NCBI GenBank assembly: GCA_020632925.1
Contig: JACKER010000008.1
Coordinates: 496,001-560,000 of the forward strand
Direction of reading: 5' to 3'
Source of the DNA: Alphaproteobacteria bacterium
GTDB taxonomy: Bacteria; Myxococcota_A; UBA796; GCA-2862545
Length of the DNA: 64,000 bases
Part shown: positions 1 to 9,119 of the stretch, in pieces
Layout of the letters: every line of letters starts with the position of its first letter
Numbering within the stretch: the first letter of the stretch is position 1
Translations under genes and position numbers: made by a program
Notes under the pieces: model-generated
What the model was told of the DNA's origin: nothing
The model's input: only the letters and a program-made list of their open reading frames with translations
Databases searched by the model: none

Positions 1-1
1 G

Positions 2-2965
2 CACATCGACACCTTCCGCCTGGCGGGCGCCCGAGGCATCGACCGGGGCACGCTGCTCGCTCGCGGGCCGCTGCTCGTCGACACCATCGCCGAGGTCTTC
101 GCCGAGCGCGTGAGCGCCGACCGGATGAACGGTCTCGTGCTGGTCGCGGGGTTGACGGCCTCCGAGGTCGACATGCTCCGGGGGTACATGCGGTACTCCC
201 GCCAGGTCGGCATGAAGCTCTCGATCCGTCGGATGACCGAGGTCTTCCTGGCGCACCCGGTGTGTGTCAACGCGCTGGTCAAGCTGTTCCACGCGCGCTT
301 CGACCCGGACCTCCAGGGCGACCGCGCCGCGATCGAGGCCGCCGCTCGCGACCTCGTGATCGACGAGCTCCGGTACGTCCAGGCGCACGACGAGGACCTG
401 CTGCTGTCGACCGTGCGCAACCTGATCGAGGCCACGGTCCGGACGAACTACTACCGCACGGACAAGAAGGGCGCGTACCTCTCCTTCAAGTTCGACGCGG
501 CGAAGATCAACAGCCTCGGCCACAACCGCCCGATGTTCGAGATCTACGTGCACGCCCGCGAGGTGGAGGGCGTCCACCTGCGCTTCGGCAAGGTGGCCCG
601 TGGCGGCCTGCGCTGGTCCGACCGAGACGACTACCGCACCGAGGTGCTCGGGCTGGTGACGACGCAGCGGGTGAAGAACGTCGTCATCGTCCCGACCGGA
701 AGCAAGGGCGGCTTCTTCCTGAAGAACGCGCATCCGGACATGGCCGAGCGTCGGCGCCAGGCCGACCAGCTCTACAAGACGTTCATCCGCGGCCTGCTGG
801 ACGTGACGGACAACAGCGTCGACGGCAAGATCGTGCCGCCGCCGCGCGTGGTGCGCCACGATCCCGACGATCACTACCTCGTCGTCGCCGCCGACAAGGG
901 CACGGCCCACCTGTCGGACACCGCGAACGCCATCTCGCTCGAGTACGGCTTCTGGCTCGGCGACGCCTTCGCCTCCGGCGGTTCCAACGGGTACGACCAC
1001 AAGAAGGTCGGCATCACCGCGCGGGGCGCCTGGGTCCTCGTGAAGCGGCACTTCGCCGAGCTCGGCAAGGACCCGTACGCCCGAGACACGATCACGGCGA
1101 TCGGCGTGGGCGACATGGGCGGCGACGTGTTCGGCAACGGCCTCATCGAGTCCAATCGCATCCGGCTGCTCGCGGCCTTCAACCACCTCCACATCTTCCT
1201 GGATCCCGACCCCGATCCCGCGAAGAGCCACGCCGAGCGCCTGCGGCTGTTCCGCGCCGTCGGTGGCTGGGACAAGTACGACGCGAGCCTGATCTCCGAG
1301 GGTGGCGGCGTGTTCGACCGCCGCGCGAAGATCATCCCGCTGTCGCCCCAGTGCCAGGCGATGCTCGGCATCCACAAGGCCGAGGCCCAGCCCGAGGAGG
1401 TCATGAACGCCATCCTCAAGATGGACGTGGACCTCTTCTGGAACGGTGGCATCGGCACCTATGTCCGAGCGACCTCCGAGACGGACGCGGACGCCGACGA
1501 CAAGAGCAACGACGCGATCCGCGTCAGCGCCAGCCAGCTGCGGGCCAAGGTGATCGGCGAGGGCGGCAACCTCGGGCTGACGCAGAAGGCGCGGATCGAG
1601 CTCGGTCTGCGCGGCGTGCGCATCAACAACGACGCCGTCGACAACTCCGCGGGTGTCGACCTGTCCGACCACGAGGTCAACCTCAAGATCCTGCTGTCGA
1701 GCGTGATGGCGCGCGGGGCCCTCGGCAGCTCGGAGCGCAACCAGCTCCTCGAGGCGATGACGGACGAGGTCGCGCAGCTCGTCCTCACGGACAACGACGC
1801 GCACGGCCGCCAGCTGTCCTGCGACGAGATCCGCTCCCAGCGCAACCTGTTCCAGTTCGGTCGGGCCATCGCGTTCATCGAGCGCGAGTTCGGTCGCGAC
1901 CGCTCCACGCTGGACCTCCCCTCCTCCGAGGAGATCGAGCGTCGCATCGCCGCCGGTCAGGGCCTGACCCGGCCCGAGCTCGCGGTGCTCTCGAGCTGGG
2001 TGAAGATGTACGTCAAGCGGGAGCTGCTGAAGGCCACGCTCGACGACATCCCGGGCGCGAGCGACCTGCTCCGCACCTACTTCCCCGAGCGCATCCAGGC
2101 GACGTACCCCGAGGACATCACGTCCCACATGCTCGCCAAGGAGATCGTGATCACGGTCGCCGTGACGCGCATGTTCGCCGACGCCGGCGCGGCGTACTTC
2201 CCGACCATGATCGAGGGTGTGGGCGCCACCGCGCTCGAGATCACGCAGGCCTACCTCAAGGCGCAGCGCGTCGCGCGCGTCGAGGAGGCCCGCGCCGAGC
2301 TCCAGCTGCTGCGCAACGACGGCTCGATGGGCACGGCGTACGGTCTGTGGGTGGAGCTGGACAACGGGACGCGCGAGGTCGCGACCTTCTGGCTGTCGTC
2401 GGCGGGTCGCATCCCCGACGACGTCGTGCTCGAGCAGATGCGCGAGGCGGCCCCGCGGGTGCACGCGCTGCAGACCGCCGACGTCGCGGCCTCCGACCGA
2501 GCGGCGGCCGAGCGCATGGCGTCGATCGGCGTCACCGGCGCGGTCGCGAAGATCGTGCTGGAGGCGCGCTCGCTGAACGTCGGCCTGGCCGCCTGGGCCG
2601 AGTCGAACCGATCCGGCCTCCCGCTCGAGACGATCGCCGCCCGTCAGCTCGCCGTCGGGCGCGCCAGCCGGCTGCAGAGCGTGCTCGACGACCTCGCGAC
2701 CCGTCCGGCCAGCGGCCGCTGGGACCCGCTGGCGCTGCGCATCCTGCACACGCGCTTCCAGGCCCTGCTCCGCGCCCTCGTCGGCAAGTGCCAGACCGAG
2801 CGGATCGAGGGCACCGTGGAGGAGCTCGAGGCGGCCCTGGCCTCCGGACGCATCCGCGCGGTGCGCCGCCAGGTGGACGACGTCCTCGGCGCGGAGAAGA
2901 GCCCGAGCGTGTCGACGCTGATGGTCCTCGAGGAGCGGGTCTCCGGCGCCGTCACCCGGCTCTGA
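2..2965 (+). CDS. NAD-specific glutamate dehydrogenase, large (GDH2/GdhB-type), 5' truncated by window edge
   Basis: The frame is open from the first complete codon and gives 987 residues; the family is about 1,600 residues, so the N-terminal regulatory part lies outside the window. It oxidatively deaminates glutamate to 2-oxoglutarate with NAD in the cytoplasm. Family signatures are visible: FGKVARGGLRWSDR near base 590, the substrate-lysine segment GSKGGFFLKNAHP near 700, ADKGTAHLSDTAN near 890 and the nucleotide-binding loop GVGDMGGDVFGNG near 1105. The stop overlaps the next start (TGATG), so translation is probably coupled to the phosphatase gene. The C-terminal 350 residues are the helical tail typical of the family. 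Citrate synthase nearby fits central carbon/nitrogen metabolism, but that gene is on the other strand. The assignment is secure; the true start is not visible. Confidence 0.95.
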   Translation, partial: HIDTFRLAGARGIDRGTLLARGPLLVDTIAEVFAERVSADRMNGLVLVAGLTASEVDMLRGYMRYSRQVGMKLSIRRMTEVFLAHPVCVNALVKLFHARFDPDLQGDRAAIEAAARDLVIDELRYVQAHDEDLLLSTVRNLIEATVRTNYYRTDKKGAYLSFKFDAAKINSLGHNRPMFEIYVHAREVEGVHLRFGKVARGGLRWSDRDDYRTEVLGLVTTQRVKNVVIVPTGSKGGFFLKNAHPDMAERRRQADQLYKTFIRGLLDVTDNSVDGKIVPPPRVVRHDPDDHYLVVAADKGTAHLSDTANAISLEYGFWLGDAFASGGSNGYDHKKVGITARGAWVLVKRHFAELGKDPYARDTITAIGVGDMGGDVFGNGLIESNRIRLLAAFNHLHIFLDPDPDPAKSHAERLRLFRAVGGWDKYDASLISEGGGVFDRRAKIIPLSPQCQAMLGIHKAEAQPEEVMNAILKMDVDLFWNGGIGTYVRATSETDADADDKSNDAIRVSASQLRAKVIGEGGNLGLTQKARIELGLRGVRINNDAVDNSAGVDLSDHEVNLKILLSSVMARGALGSSERNQLLEAMTDEVAQLVLTDNDAHGRQLSCDEIRSQRNLFQFGRAIAFIEREFGRDRSTLDLPSSEEIERRIAAGQGLTRPELAVLSSWVKMYVKRELLKATLDDIPGASDLLRTYFPERIQATYPEDITSHMLAKEIVITVAVTRMFADAGAAYFPTMIEGVGATALEITQAYLKAQRVARVEEARAELQLLRNDGSMGTAYGLWVELDNGTREVATFWLSSAGRIPDDVVLEQMREAAPRVHALQTADVAASDRAAAERMASIGVTGAVAKIVLEARSLNVGLAAWAESNRSGLPLETIAARQLAVGRASRLQSVLDDLATRPASGRWDPLALRILHTRFQALLRALVGKCQTERIEGTVEELEAALASGRIRAVRRQVDDVLGAEKSPSVSTLMVLEERVSGAVTRL

Positions 2966-3552
2966 TGCCGCGGTTCTGGTTCGTCCGTCACGGGGAGTCG
3001 GTCGCCAACGCCGAAGGTTGGCTGGCCGGCCACCGCGACGTGCCCCTGACCGCTCGCGGCGAGGAGCAGGCGCGAGCCCTCGCTCCCCAGCTGCGCGCGC
3101 TCACGCCGGACCGGGTGGTCGCCTCGGACCTCCAGCGCGCCTGGCGGACGGGCGCGCTGGCCTGGAACCACCGCCTCCCCCCGGTCTCACGCATCCCCGA
3201 GCTCCGCGAGCGCCACGTCGGGCGCTGGGAAGGCGTGCCGATCGGACAGCTCGCCGAGGCGGGCGCGATGTCGGTCCTGACCTCCTGGGAGGGGGCACCG
3301 CCCGAGGGCGAGAGCCAGGAGGTGCTGTCGGTGCGCGTGCTCGCTTGGTTGGCGGCCAACGACGACCAGGACACGTTGATCTTCGCGCACGGCGGTGTGA
3401 TCCGGTGCGTCGTGGGTCTGCTGGATCGAGAGCCCACGGAGCGCATCGGGTACGGCAAGGTGGGCAACACCGAGGTGATCACGCGCGACGTGGCGCCCGG
3501 GACGTTCGCGAGGCTCCGCCAGGGTGTGCTCCAGGCGGCGCGGAGGGGTTGA
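2965..3552 (+). CDS. histidine phosphatase family protein (phosphoglycerate mutase-like)
   Basis: A 195-residue cytoplasmic protein of the histidine phosphatase superfamily. The phosphorylated histidine is in FVRHGESVAN (His9), the branch-1 arginine segment is SDLQRAWRTG, the conserved Glu is in LRERHVGRWEG, and the second catalytic histidine is in FAHGGVIRC (about residue 142). Length and motif order match the cofactor-dependent mutase/phosphatase branch (GpmB/CobC-like). The substrate cannot be read from the sequence. It sits between the glutamate dehydrogenase and uppP genes with one-base stop/start overlaps on both sides, so the three are probably co-transcribed. Confidence 0.9.
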   Translation: MPRFWFVRHGESVANAEGWLAGHRDVPLTARGEEQARALAPQLRALTPDRVVASDLQRAWRTGALAWNHRLPPVSRIPELRERHVGRWEGVPIGQLAEAGAMSVLTSWEGAPPEGESQEVLSVRVLAWLAANDDQDTLIFAHGGVIRCVVGLLDREPTERIGYGKVGNTEVITRDVAPGTFARLRQGVLQAARRG

Positions 3553-4403
3553 TGGAGGCGTGGAAGGCGGCCGTCCTGGGGCTGGTCGAGGGCATCACCG
3601 AGTACCTGCCGGTGAGTTCCACCGGGCACCTCATCCTCGCGGGTTGGCTGCTGGGCCTGCACGACCCGGCGCACAAGGAGGCGATGGACGCGTTCGACAT
3701 CGTCGTGCAGGGCGGCGCCATCCTCGCCGTGCTCGGGCTCTACGCGTCCCGTGTCCGGTCGATGCTGATGGGGCTGGTCGGGCGCGACCCCGCCGGCCTG
3801 AAGCTGCTCGGCCTGTTGCTGGTGGCCTTCGTCCCCGCCGCGGTCACGGGGCTGCTGCTCCACGACCTCCTCGAGTCCATGCTCTTCCACCCGGTTCCGG
3901 TGCTGTTGGCGCTCGCCCTCGGCGGCGTGCTCATGATCGGGCTCGACTGGAGCGGCGTGACGCGCCGGGGAGAGCGCACCATCGAGGACCTGGGCTTCCG
4001 GGACGCGCTGCTCGTCGGCTGCTTCCAATGCCTCGCGCTGTGGCCGGGCACGAGCCGCTCGATGTCGACCATCGCCGGCGGCACCATCGCGGGCCTGCGC
4101 GCGCGCGACGCGGCGGAGTTCAGCTTCCTGCTCGGCCTTCCGACGCTGGGCTCCGCGACCGCCTACTCCCTGCTGAAGAACCTCAAGCACGCGCACGACG
4201 ACGGCACGCCGAACCTCTTCGACCTGCTCGGGTTCGCGCCGGTCGCGCTCGGCATCGCGGTCGCGGCGGTCTCAGCGTGGGTCGCGGTGAAGTGGCTCGT
4301 CGCCTTCCTCGGCCGCCACGGGCTCGCGCCCTTCGGCTGGTACCGTCTCGCGCTCACCGCGGCGCTGGGCGCGGCGATGGCCGTCGGGGCCGTCACCCTC
4401 TGA
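3552..4403 (+). CDS. uppP: undecaprenyl-diphosphatase UppP (BacA family)
   Basis: A 283-residue polytopic inner-membrane protein that dephosphorylates undecaprenyl diphosphate to recycle the lipid carrier for peptidoglycan and other surface polymers. The first family motif, GLVEGITEYLPVSSTGHL, lies at residues 10-27 and supplies the acidic catalytic residues. The second, ALWPGTSRSMSTIAGG, begins near residue 160 and supplies the PGTSRS phosphate-binding loop. About eight hydrophobic helices follow the expected spacing and the length is normal. The ATG overlaps the TGA of the phosphatase gene. A strong hairpin follows the stop codon. Confidence 0.96.
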   Translation: MEAWKAAVLGLVEGITEYLPVSSTGHLILAGWLLGLHDPAHKEAMDAFDIVVQGGAILAVLGLYASRVRSMLMGLVGRDPAGLKLLGLLLVAFVPAAVTGLLLHDLLESMLFHPVPVLLALALGGVLMIGLDWSGVTRRGERTIEDLGFRDALLVGCFQCLALWPGTSRSMSTIAGGTIAGLRARDAAEFSFLLGLPTLGSATAYSLLKNLKHAHDDGTPNLFDLLGFAPVALGIAVAAVSAWVAVKWLVAFLGRHGLAPFGWYRLALTAALGAAMAVGAVTL

Positions 4404-4409
4404 GCAGCA

Positions 4410-4437
4410 CGGGCCGCCGGTGGTGACCGACGGCCCG
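4410..4437. terminator. hairpin between convergent uppP and gltA
   Basis: Arms CGGGCCG and CGGCCCG with inner arms CGGT/ACCG form an 11-bp stem with one internal mismatch and a 4-base loop. It lies between two convergent stop codons and could serve both strands. No clear T-run follows, as is common in very GC-rich genomes. Confidence 0.6.
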
Positions 4438-4456
4438 CGACGTTCGCTCGCCAGGA

Positions 4457-5761
4457 TCAGCGGCTGGCGATGTCGACGTACGGCGTGACGAGGTTGCCGG
4501 TGTAGATCTGGCGCGGGCGGCCGATCTTCGTGCTCCGGTCCTCGTTCATCTCCTTCCACTGGGCGATCCAGCCGGGCAGGCGACCGAGCGCGAACATGAC
4601 GGTGAACATGTTCGTGGGGAAGCCGAGCGCGCGGTAGATGATGCCGCTGTAGAAGTCGACGTTCGGGTACAGCTTCCGGTCGACGAAGTACGGGTCCTTG
4701 AGGGCCGCCTCCTCGAGCCGACGGGCGGTGTCGAGCAGCGGGTCGCTGATGCCGAGCTTGGCCAGGACGCGGTCGCACGCCGTCTTGATCAGCTTGGCGC
4801 GCGGGTCGTAATTCTTGTACACGCGGTGGCCGAAGCCCATCAGGCGGAAGCCGCTCTCCTTGTCCTTCGCGAGGTTCACGAACTTCTGGACATCGCCGCC
4901 GTCGCGCTGGATGGCCTCGAGCATCTCGATGACCTCCTGGTTGGCGCCACCGTGCAGGGGGCCCCACAGCGCCAGGATGCCGGCCGCGACGGACGCGAAC
5001 AGGTTGGCCTTCGACGAGCCGACCAGGCGCACCGTCGAGGTCGAGCAGTTCTGCTCGTGGTCCGCGTGCAGGATGAGCAGCAGGTTGAGCACGCTGACGA
5101 TCTCGGGATCGATCTCGTAGGGCTCGGCCGGGACCGCGAACATCATGTTCAGGAAGTTCGCGCAGTAGGACAGGTTGTTCTTCGGGTACACGAAGGGCTG
5201 GCCGATCGACTTCTTGTACGAGAAGGCGGCGATCGTCCGCACCTTCGACAGCAGCCGACCGATGGCCATCTCCATCTGCTCGGCGTCGTTCGTGTCGACC
5301 GGGTCGGGGTAGTACGCGGACAGCGAGCACACCATCGACGACAGGATCGCCATCGGGTGGGCCGTCGACGGATATCCCTCGAAGAACTTCTTCATGTCCT
5401 CGTGGATGAGGCTGTGGCGGGTCAGCATCAGGCTGAAGCGGTCGAGCTCGGCCTTGTTCGGCAGGTGACCGTAGATGAGGAGGAAGGCCGTCTCCACGAA
5501 GGTGGACTTCGCGCCCAGCTCCTCGATCGGGATGCCGCGGTACCGCAGGATGCCCTTCTCGCCGTCGAGGAAGGTGATGCCGGACAGCGTGGACGCGGTG
5601 TTGACGAAGGCGGGGTCGAGCGCGACGTACCCGGTCTTCGCGCGGAGCGAGGCGATGTCGATGGCCGGCTCGTTCTCCGTGCCCACCCGGATGGGGAGCT
5701 CGATGGTCTTCTCGATTCCGCCCACCGGGAGCGTGAGCTTTGCACTTCCAGACTCGGCCAC
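4457..5761 (-). CDS. gltA: citrate synthase (type II, GltA-like)
   Basis: A 434-residue citrate synthase that condenses acetyl-CoA and oxaloacetate in the TCA cycle. It has the N-terminal beta-rich extension of the long, usually hexameric proteobacterial type. Catalytic segments are present: HADHEQNCSTSTVRLVGSS (about residue 230), GFGHRVYKNYDPRAK (about 305) and the aspartate segment DFYSGIIYRALGFP (about 367). Translation starts at GTG, fixed by a perfect AGGAGGT five bases upstream. It is a single-gene unit facing uppP, with about 130 bases separating it from a divergent lipoprotein gene. Confidence 0.97.
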   Translation of the reverse strand: MAESGSAKLTLPVGGIEKTIELPIRVGTENEPAIDIASLRAKTGYVALDPAFVNTASTLSGITFLDGEKGILRYRGIPIEELGAKSTFVETAFLLIYGHLPNKAELDRFSLMLTRHSLIHEDMKKFFEGYPSTAHPMAILSSMVCSLSAYYPDPVDTNDAEQMEMAIGRLLSKVRTIAAFSYKKSIGQPFVYPKNNLSYCANFLNMMFAVPAEPYEIDPEIVSVLNLLLILHADHEQNCSTSTVRLVGSSKANLFASVAAGILALWGPLHGGANQEVIEMLEAIQRDGGDVQKFVNLAKDKESGFRLMGFGHRVYKNYDPRAKLIKTACDRVLAKLGISDPLLDTARRLEEAALKDPYFVDRKLYPNVDFYSGIIYRALGFPTNMFTVMFALGRLPGWIAQWKEMNEDRSTKIGRPRQIYTGNLVTPYVDIASR

Positions 5762-5894
5762 GACCTACCTCCTGACGCGCTCGGGAGGGGAACGTAGCAC
5801 CGCGCCCCCGAGGTGGCGAGGCCGCGGTGAACGGCGCCTCAGTCACCGCTTCCTGGCACGTTGGAAGGTACACTCCCCGGGCTCGGAGGTGCGT

Positions 5895-6851
5895 GTGAGG
5901 ATCCTGTGGCCGATCGTCTGGGTGGGCTGTGGAGGGCCGACGACGACGGGTGACGCCCCCGCCGACCACACCGGGACGCCCCCGACGTTCACGCTGTCCG
6001 GCGACCTGGTGGTCACCGACGACGCGAACATGGCCTACGAGCCCGAGTGGCAGCTCGCGGCGAGCAACGTCCGCGCGAACACCGAGATCTACCTGTCGTG
6101 GGACACGAAGACCCAGGACGCGTGGGGAGCGCCGCGGGCGGCGGACAGCTTCGACGAGCTCGTGCTGTGGGAGGTCTCGGGCAGCCGCGCGCAGACGCTC
6201 GACGCGCTGGCCGCGGACGACCTCGAACCCCTCCTCGCGGGGACGTGGCGGACCTCGGTGGCCGGCGAGACCAGCGCGCGGCTCTCCGACCTGGGGTTCG
6301 ACGCGGCGACGGACCTGAACGAGGACGCCGGCACCAGCTGGTTGCTCGCGCTGGTCGACGTCGACGGCGGCCGCACCGACGTGCGCGACGGCATGTTCAT
6401 GATCCCGATGGCGAGCGAGCTCGGCATCCAGATCTCCTTCCCGCTGACGACCAACCACTACACGTGGACGATGCGGTTCGGGAACGACGAGCTCCGGACC
6501 GACGAGGGCAAGGACCGGTACACCATCGACTGGAGCGCCCTGACCGTCGACAGCTACGGTAAGGCGTTCGACGCGGCCCGGGTCGACGAGGTGTTCGTGG
6601 GCCGCTTCGACGACGTGGCCGAGGCCGACGACCTCGGTGCCGAGCTGCTCGTCCTGTCGGACGTGGCGTCGGGTTGGTGGACGGTCTCGCCGACGGGGAC
6701 CTCCGCGGTGCTCTCCGACGCCCGCGACGCGGCCGGTGGGAGCTTCCCGGGTTTCGAGGCGGACACGAGCTGGCTCGTGGGCGGACGTTGCACCACCTGC
6801 ACGGGTCCGGCGCCGATGTGGCTCACCGTCGTCGAGGTGCGCAGGCCCTGA
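5895..6851 (+). CDS. hypothetical lipoprotein with two similar halves
   Basis: A 318-residue predicted lipoprotein of no recognised family. The GTG start is chosen because CGGAGG lies five bases upstream and because it yields a short signal (RILWPIVWVGCGG) with a plausible lipobox ending in Cys12. The mature part appears internally duplicated: both halves contain a segment like ADDLxxLL...SGTW/GWW...ARLSD...DTSWLxxxxD, first near residues 100-155 and again near 245-300. A CTTC pair is near the C-terminus. It converges with the dinB-type gene four bases downstream. Function unknown. Confidence 0.65.
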   Translation: MRILWPIVWVGCGGPTTTGDAPADHTGTPPTFTLSGDLVVTDDANMAYEPEWQLAASNVRANTEIYLSWDTKTQDAWGAPRAADSFDELVLWEVSGSRAQTLDALAADDLEPLLAGTWRTSVAGETSARLSDLGFDAATDLNEDAGTSWLLALVDVDGGRTDVRDGMFMIPMASELGIQISFPLTTNHYTWTMRFGNDELRTDEGKDRYTIDWSALTVDSYGKAFDAARVDEVFVGRFDDVAEADDLGAELLVLSDVASGWWTVSPTGTSAVLSDARDAAGGSFPGFEADTSWLVGGRCTTCTGPAPMWLTVVEVRRP

Positions 6852-6855
6852 GCGT

Positions 6856-8082
6856 TCAGGCGATCCAGGACGTCTTCTCGCCGACGGCGCCGAGCCGGAT
6901 GGCGTCGTACCCGAAGCGGTCCCGCACGCCGTCGATCGCGCGGCCGACCGCGGGCCTCCCCTGACCGAACGGCAGGCCCAGCTGCCCGCCGGTGTCCTGC
7001 AGCTGCGACAGCCCCACGCCCACGAGACGCACCGGCAGCCGCCCGCTCCACGCTTCGTCCAGCAGCCCGAGGACGCAGGCGAACACCACGTCCTCCCGGT
7101 CCGTCGGCGACGGGAGGGTCCGCGAGCGGGTCACCGTGTGGAAGTCGTTGGTACGCAGCTTGAGCACGACCGTCCGCGCCGTGACCCGACGCCGCCGAGC
7201 GCGCCAGCACACACGCTCCGAGAGCGAGCGCAGCTGGTCCGACACCCCCTGCCGGTCCCCCACGTCGGCGTGGAAGGTGCGCTCGTTGGAGAGCGTCCCC
7301 TCCGCGGTGCCCGGGGCGTCGTGCTCCTTGAACGCGGGCCGGTCCTCGCCGAGCGAGCGGGGCCCCCGCAACGACGCCGCGCGCACACCCTCCCCCAGGC
7401 TCCCGAAGCGCGCGCGCAGCGGCCCTGGCGGCAGATCGATCAGCTGCCCCAGCGTCAGCACGCCCGCCCCCACCAGGCGCTCCTCGGTCCGCGGGCCGAT
7501 CCCGGGCCACTTGCGCACCGGCAGGGGCTCCACGAACGCGAGCTCGCCACCCTCGGGCACGACCCGCACCCCCGCCGGCTTGGCCAGCCCGCTCGCGATC
7601 TTCGCCAGCGGTCTGCACGGCGCGAGCCCGATCGAGCACGGGAGCCCCACGCGCGCCTGCACCGCCTCCCGCAGCTCGCGGACGGCCCGCACGATGCCCA
7701 CCGTCGGCCCGTCGTCACCCGGGCGGGCATAGAGCCGCTCGCAGCCACGCAGATCGAGGAAGAACTCGTCGATGCTCGCCGCCTGCACCGCGGGCGTGGT
7801 GTCCTCGATGACCGCGCGGACCTGCTTCGAGTACCCGCTGTACACCCCGTGGCGCGTCGGGAGGTAGATCGCGTGCGGCGCGAGCTTACGGGCCTCCGTG
7901 ACCGACATGCCGCTGCGGACGCCGAGCGGACGCACCTCGTACGAGGCGGAGGTGACGACGCCGCGGTGGCCCGGGGCCGCGCCGACGACCACGGGCTTCC
8001 CGATCAGCGACGGATCGAGCAGCCGCTCCACCGAGACGAAGAAGGTGTCCAGATCCAGACAGGCGATCCGAGGTGGGAACAC
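6856..8082 (-). CDS. dinB: Y-family DNA polymerase, DinB/Pol IV-like
   Basis: A 408-residue translesion polymerase. The palm motifs are ACLDLDTFFVSVE at the N-terminus and ASIDEFFLDLRG near residue 102, which keep the catalytic Asp and Asp-Glu. The fingers segment VVTSASYEVRPLGVRSGM is conserved. A helix-hairpin-helix WPGIGPRTEERLVGAGV is near residue 192, followed by the little-finger domain. A C-terminal QLGLPF near residue 366 resembles the beta-clamp binding peptide. Translation probably starts at the second of two adjacent GTG codons, five bases after CGGAGG. A LexA-like box directly upstream suggests SOS control. Confidence 0.9.
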   Translation of the reverse strand: MFPPRIACLDLDTFFVSVERLLDPSLIGKPVVVGAAPGHRGVVTSASYEVRPLGVRSGMSVTEARKLAPHAIYLPTRHGVYSGYSKQVRAVIEDTTPAVQAASIDEFFLDLRGCERLYARPGDDGPTVGIVRAVRELREAVQARVGLPCSIGLAPCRPLAKIASGLAKPAGVRVVPEGGELAFVEPLPVRKWPGIGPRTEERLVGAGVLTLGQLIDLPPGPLRARFGSLGEGVRAASLRGPRSLGEDRPAFKEHDAPGTAEGTLSNERTFHADVGDRQGVSDQLRSLSERVCWRARRRRVTARTVVLKLRTNDFHTVTRSRTLPSPTDREDVVFACVLGLLDEAWSGRLPVRLVGVGLSQLQDTGGQLGLPFGQGRPAVGRAIDGVRDRFGYDAIRLGAVGEKTSWIA

Positions 8083-8096
8083 CACGACCTCCGGGT

Positions 8097-8113
8097 ACTG
8101 AACGAATGTACAG
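8097..8113 (-). promoter_or_regulatory. LexA-like operator upstream of dinB-type gene
   Basis: On the minus strand this reads CTGTACATTCGTTCAGT, ending 14 bases before the polymerase start. It fits 16 of 17 positions of the Myxococcus xanthus LexA consensus as I recall it (CTRHAMRYBYGTTCAGS). It also looks like a half-degenerate GAAC-N4-GTTC box. Its position over the likely promoter/leader of a damage-inducible polymerase supports the call. It also lies 49 bases before the divergent lipoprotein gene. Confidence 0.6.
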
Positions 8114-8161
8114 CGCTGGTGCGCCAGAATCTGTCCGCGGTAGGCTCCGGACGGAGGGTGT

Positions 8162-9088
8162 TTGCCGAAACGATCCATGCTCCTCTTGATCGGGGCGTCT
8201 GCGTGCGCGCCACCCCGGTTCGGACCTCCCGATCCGCTGAGGCCGGCGATCGATCGGTCGCTCGCCACCTGCGAGTGGGTCGAGCGTCCGGCGGAGCTGC
8301 TGCCCCCGGTGGTGGAATCGGACACCCGCCGACGGTTCGATGCGAAAGGGCGTCGCTTCCAGGAGTTCTTCGACACGCGCGCCGACGACGGCAGCGCCAC
8401 CCACTCCAGCCGCGACACGACCTGGGAGGGGGAGTGTCCGGTGGTCGTGGACACCACCGACAGCCGCACGGGCCCCTCCGACGGCTCGAGCGTCAAGGCC
8501 CGGGACGCGGCGGAATGCGACCGTCACGATCAGCGCGTCCACGTCACCTCGCGGGTCGATCAGTTCGTCGGGGTCGCGATCGGCGCTTCGACGACCCAGG
8601 AGTTCTTCTGGGAACACACGTACGAGCACGGAAGGCTCGCGTCGACCGAGGACGTGGACGAGGACGGCGCCTCGCTCGGCGTGCGCACCGAGCTGACCTG
8701 GGACGGGGGGCAGCTCGTCCAGGCGCGGCAGATCTACGAGCTCGGCGAGACCACGGCCGCGAACCTCGGCGACGACGACGGCCTGCTCGTCAACACCGCT
8801 CGCCTGGAGTGGGACGGGGACCGGCTCCTGTCGATCGAGAACGACACCGAGATCCCCTTCCCCGCGCACAGCGTCACCACCTACCTCTACGACGGCGATC
8901 TGTGGCTCGGGTACGACTCGGAGACCGAGATCCTGCCGGGTGACGAAGGGGGCCAGTCCGTCGGCCTCACCTTCCGCTACACCTACGACGACCTCGAGGA
9001 GTTCCCCATCCGATCGACGTCCACGGTCGAAGGCGGGGAGGCGTACGTCACCGACATCGAGGTGACCTGCGGGATGTACCTCGACTGA
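8162..9088 (+). CDS. hypothetical lipoprotein with YD-like repeats
   Basis: A 308-residue predicted lipoprotein. The TTG start after GGAGGG gives a basic n-region (MPKRS), a hydrophobic stretch and a lipobox-like GASAC; an in-frame ATG lies 15 bases later but would lose the basic residues. The mature region carries loosely repeated strands such as HTYEHGRLAS, LTWDGGQLVQ, LEWDGDRLLS and TYLYDGDLWLGYDSE, which resemble YD/RHS beta-strand repeats. No catalytic motif is seen. It is divergent from the dinB-type gene and shares the short region holding the LexA-like box. Confidence 0.65.
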   Translation: MPKRSMLLLIGASACAPPRFGPPDPLRPAIDRSLATCEWVERPAELLPPVVESDTRRRFDAKGRRFQEFFDTRADDGSATHSSRDTTWEGECPVVVDTTDSRTGPSDGSSVKARDAAECDRHDQRVHVTSRVDQFVGVAIGASTTQEFFWEHTYEHGRLASTEDVDEDGASLGVRTELTWDGGQLVQARQIYELGETTAANLGDDDGLLVNTARLEWDGDRLLSIENDTEIPFPAHSVTTYLYDGDLWLGYDSETEILPGDEGGQSVGLTFRYTYDDLEEFPIRSTSTVEGGEAYVTDIEVTCGMYLD

Positions 9089-9119
9089 GCGCGACCCGTT
9101 CTGGTTTACTCCTCACGAT

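Noticed and set aside
262..3552. Very long Arg/Pro-rich frame antisense or out of phase with the glutamate dehydrogenase gene
   Set aside because: It is a shadow frame produced by high GC; its composition is Arg/Pro/Gly-rich without domains, while the overlapping frame matches a known enzyme.
4826..5797. 323-residue frame opposite citrate synthase
   Set aside because: Shadow of gltA; the composition is biased to Arg, Val, Leu, Asp and His with no motif.
5840..5875. TGGCAC-like sequence considered as a sigma-54 promoter before the lipoprotein at 5895
   Set aside because: There is no TTGCA-like -12 element at the required spacing.
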